64,000 nucleotides of DNA from Streptomyces indicus. GTDB lineage: Bacteria; Actinomycetota; Actinomycetes; Streptomycetales; Streptomycetaceae. Every line of letters starts with the position of its first letter. The stretch's first letter is position 1. The notes below the pieces were generated by a model, which did not search any database, had not been told where the DNA came from, and saw nothing but the letters and a program-made list of their open reading frames with translations. The position numbers were made by a program, and so were the translations under genes. Positions 61,952 through 64,000 of the stretch are shown piece after piece. The stretch spans positions 1 to 64,000 of the forward strand of contig NZ_FNFF01000019.1 of the NCBI RefSeq assembly GCF_900100315.1. The letters are read 5' to 3'.

Positions 61952-63691
61952 ATGCTGGACCACCTGATCAAGGGCGCGACCGTAGTCGACGGCACCGGCG
62001 CCCCCGCTCGCGTCCTGGACGTGGGGATCCGCGACGGCCGGATCGCCGTCATCGCCGAGCCGGGCACCGTCGCCGAGGAGGCGCGCACCAGCGAGGACGC
62101 CACGGGCAAGGTGCTCTCGCCCGGCTTCGTCGACCCGCACACCCACTACGACGCCCAGCTCTTCTGGGACCCGTACGCCACCCCCTCCCTCAACCACGGC
62201 GTCACCACGGTCGCCGGCGGCAACTGCGGGTTCACGCTCGCGCCGCTCAACCCCGCACGGCCCGAGGACGCCGACTACACGCGGCGGATGATGTCCAAGG
62301 TCGAGGGCATGTCCCTGGTCGCACTCGAAGAGGGCGCGCCCTGGAACTGGTCGAGTTTCGGCGACTACCTCAACGCCCTGGACGGCCGGATCGCCGTCAA
62401 CGCGGGCTTCATGGTGGGGCATTGCGCGATACGCCGGTACGTGATGGGCCCGGACGCCGTCGGCGGACAGCCCACCGAGGAGCAGCTCCAGCAGATGCTC
62501 GACCTGCTGCACACCGCCATGGACGAGGGCGCCTGGGGCCTGTCCACCACGCAGTCCTCCACCCACTCCGACGGCGACGGCAAGCCGGTGGCCTCGCGGC
62601 ACGCCAAGCCCGAGGAGCTGCTCGCGCTGTCGAAGGCGGTCGGCGAGCACGAGGGCACGCAGCTGGAAGCGATCGTGGCCGGCTGCCTCGACCAGTTCAG
62701 CGACGAAGAGATCGACCTCTTCGTGGAGATGAGCGCCGCCGCCGGCCGGCCCCTCAACTGGAACGTGCTCACCATCGACGCCGCCGTCCCCGAGCGCGTC
62801 CCGCGCCAGCTCGTGCCCTCCGAGCGCGCCCGCAAGGCCGGCGGCCGGATCGTGGCCCTCACCATGCCGATCCTCGCGCCGATGAACATGTCCCTCGGTA
62901 CCTTCTGCGCCCTCAACCTCATCCCCGGCTGGGGCGAGATCCTGGGCCTGCCCATCCCCGAGCGCATCGCCAAGCTGCGCGACCCCGAGGTGCGGGCGGA
63001 GATGCTGAGGCGCGCCGACTCCAAGGAGGCGGGAGTCTTCCGGCGCCTGGCCAACTTCGGCCGGTACGTCATCGGCGACACGTACTCCAAGGAGAACGAG
63101 GGCCTCACCGGCCGCATCGTCGACGACATCGCGGCCGAGCGCGGCCAGGACGCCTTCCAGTGCCTGGTCGAGATCTGCGCCAACGACGAGATGCGCACGG
63201 TCCTGTGGCCCATGCCGACCGACAACGACCCCGACTCCTGGGAGCTGCGCAAGCAGGCCTGGGAGCACGAGGACATCATGCTCGGCGGCTCCGACGCGGG
63301 CGCCCACCTGGACCGCATGTGCGGAGCCCCGTACACCACCCGCTTCATCGGGGACTGCCTGCGAGGCCGCAAGCTCACCACCCTGGAGCAGGCGGTCAAG
63401 ATGCTCACCGACGACCCGGCCCAGCTCTTCGGTCTCATCGACCGCGGCCGGATCCAGGAGGGCTACTTCGCGGACCTGGTCCTGTTCGACCCCGAGAAGA
63501 TCGACGCCGGGAAAGCGACTCTGGTCCACGACCTGCCCGGCGACAGCCCCCGCCTCGACTCCAAGGCCATCGGCGTCAACGCCGTCTGGGTCAACGGCGT
63601 CGAGGCCATCCGCGAGGACCGGGTCACCGGCGCCGTGCCCGGCAAGGTGCTGCGGTCCGGCCAGGACACCAGGACGGTGAGCACCAAGTGA
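61952..63691 (+). CDS. Amidohydrolase-3 / N-acyl-D-amino-acid deacylase family protein
   Basis: 579 residues. Metal site LSPGFVDPHTHYDAQLFWDP near 60, VTTVAGGNCGFTLAP near 88, GLSTTQSSTHSDGDG near 210 and C-terminal GGSDAGAHLDRM near 440, all typical of D-aminoacylase-like urease-fold enzymes. Close relatives of this length act on amides or lactam/imide bonds; the substrate here is unknown. ATG 61952 follows AAGGGA. It overlaps the aldehyde dehydrogenase gene by 4 bp. No regulon operator was found in the 218 bp upstream. Confidence 0.84.
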   Translation: MLDHLIKGATVVDGTGAPARVLDVGIRDGRIAVIAEPGTVAEEARTSEDATGKVLSPGFVDPHTHYDAQLFWDPYATPSLNHGVTTVAGGNCGFTLAPLNPARPEDADYTRRMMSKVEGMSLVALEEGAPWNWSSFGDYLNALDGRIAVNAGFMVGHCAIRRYVMGPDAVGGQPTEEQLQQMLDLLHTAMDEGAWGLSTTQSSTHSDGDGKPVASRHAKPEELLALSKAVGEHEGTQLEAIVAGCLDQFSDEEIDLFVEMSAAAGRPLNWNVLTIDAAVPERVPRQLVPSERARKAGGRIVALTMPILAPMNMSLGTFCALNLIPGWGEILGLPIPERIAKLRDPEVRAEMLRRADSKEAGVFRRLANFGRYVIGDTYSKENEGLTGRIVDDIAAERGQDAFQCLVEICANDEMRTVLWPMPTDNDPDSWELRKQAWEHEDIMLGGSDAGAHLDRMCGAPYTTRFIGDCLRGRKLTTLEQAVKMLTDDPAQLFGLIDRGRIQEGYFADLVLFDPEKIDAGKATLVHDLPGDSPRLDSKAIGVNAVWVNGVEAIREDRVTGAVPGKVLRSGQDTRTVSTK

Positions 63692-64000
63692 GCGACGCTC
63701 AGAAGCTCTTCATCGGCGGCGCGTGGGTCGAGCCCGACGGCGGTCACTACGAGGTGATCAACCCGGCCACCGAGGAGGTCGTGGGACTCGCCCCCGAGGC
63801 CTCGAAGGAGCAGGTGTACGAGGCGGCCGCGCAGGCCCGCGAGGCCTTCGAGACCTGGTCGCGCACCTCGCCCGAGGAGCGCGCCGCGATCCTGGCGAAG
63901 GCGGCCGAGCACATCCAGGCGCACGCGGCCGAGTACACCGAACTCGCCCGCGCCGAGACGGGCGCCACCACCGGGACCGCGCGCGGCATGCAGGTCGCGG
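63688..64000 (+). CDS. Aldehyde dehydrogenase, partial (5' end only)
   Basis: First 104 residues only; the gene continues past the right edge. GTG 63688 overlaps the previous stop (GTGA). The N-terminus (KLFIGGAWVEPDGGHYEVIN, then PATEEVVGLAPEASKEQV and AFETWSRTSPEERAAILAKA) is characteristic of NAD(P)-dependent aldehyde dehydrogenases. The catalytic Cys lies outside the window. Coupled to the amidohydrolase-3 gene. Confidence 0.85.
   Translation, partial: MSDAQKLFIGGAWVEPDGGHYEVINPATEEVVGLAPEASKEQVYEAAAQAREAFETWSRTSPEERAAILAKAAEHIQAHAAEYTELARAETGATTGTARGMQVA

Overview
The window is chromosomal DNA of a high-GC actinomycete, almost certainly Streptomyces or a close relative. Evidence: extreme third-position G/C, many GTG starts and stop/start overlaps, a SARP/NB-ARC/TPR regulator of the AfsR type, a WhiJ-like module (ATPase-fold protein, XRE regulator, DUF397), F420-linked enzyme families, a mycothiol-isomerase-like domain, and Streptomyces-style GC-rich intergenic repeats. 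I see no rRNA, tRNA, CRISPR array, insertion sequence or phage gene.

Layout. 1-6.5 kb: a trypsin-like protease running off the left edge, a HemK-like methyltransferase, an ECF sigma/anti-sigma pair, a STAS protein, a membrane protein and a four-EF-hand protein. 6.6-17.5 kb: first catabolic block (acyl-CoA ligase, metal-dependent amidohydrolase, paired acyl-CoA dehydrogenases, cyclase-family hydrolase, SDR, third acyl-CoA dehydrogenase, zinc alcohol dehydrogenase). 17.6-24 kb: two MFS transporters, a GlxA/AraC regulator and two tandem secreted FG-GAP proteins. 24-28 kb: flavin reductase, enoyl-CoA hydratase and a fused ADP-forming-type acyl-CoA synthetase. 28-33.4 kb: WhiJ-like module, alpha/beta hydrolase, two flavoenzymes. 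33.6-42.8 kb: DoxX/DUF35 pair, two PNPOx-fold proteins, SCP-x-type thiolase, a beta-type acyl-CoA dehydrogenase with a Ddn-like protein, and a TetR regulator. 43-48 kb: ordinary genes (VOC protein, Ser/Thr kinase with beta-propeller, membrane and secreted proteins). 48-52.3 kb: thiolase/DUF35/enoyl-CoA hydratase operon divergent from a FadD-type ligase. 52.3-56.2 kb: VOC protein, a tiny repeat protein and the AfsR-like regulator. 56.5-64 kb: second amidohydrolase, thioesterase, two LLM flavoenzymes, SDR, D-aminoacylase-family amidohydrolase and the start of an aldehyde dehydrogenase.

The central observation is a scattered regulon. Fifteen copies of a 15-bp palindrome, consensus CTGACGnnnCGTCAG (often extended to ATCTGACGnnnCGTCAGA), plus one degenerate copy, lie in promoter regions across 52 kb. 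Every clear copy precedes a gene for CoA-thioester catabolism, flavin/F420 chemistry or hydrolysis; none was found before the housekeeping genes between them. The degenerate copy overlaps the start codon of the TetR gene at 42.8 kb, making that protein the natural candidate repressor.

Together the controlled genes encode two AMP-forming CoA ligases, an ADP-forming-type synthetase, four acyl-CoA dehydrogenase polypeptides of the alpha/beta heteromeric kind known from actinobacterial steroid degradation, two hydratases, two SDRs, two SCP-x-type thiolases each with a DUF35 partner, two LLM enzymes, two near-identical-architecture amidohydrolases and a cyclase-family hydrolase. This looks like a pathway for a bulky cyclic, branched or isoprenoid-like carboxylic acid. 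The substrate is unknown; steroid ring-cleavage genes are not present here.
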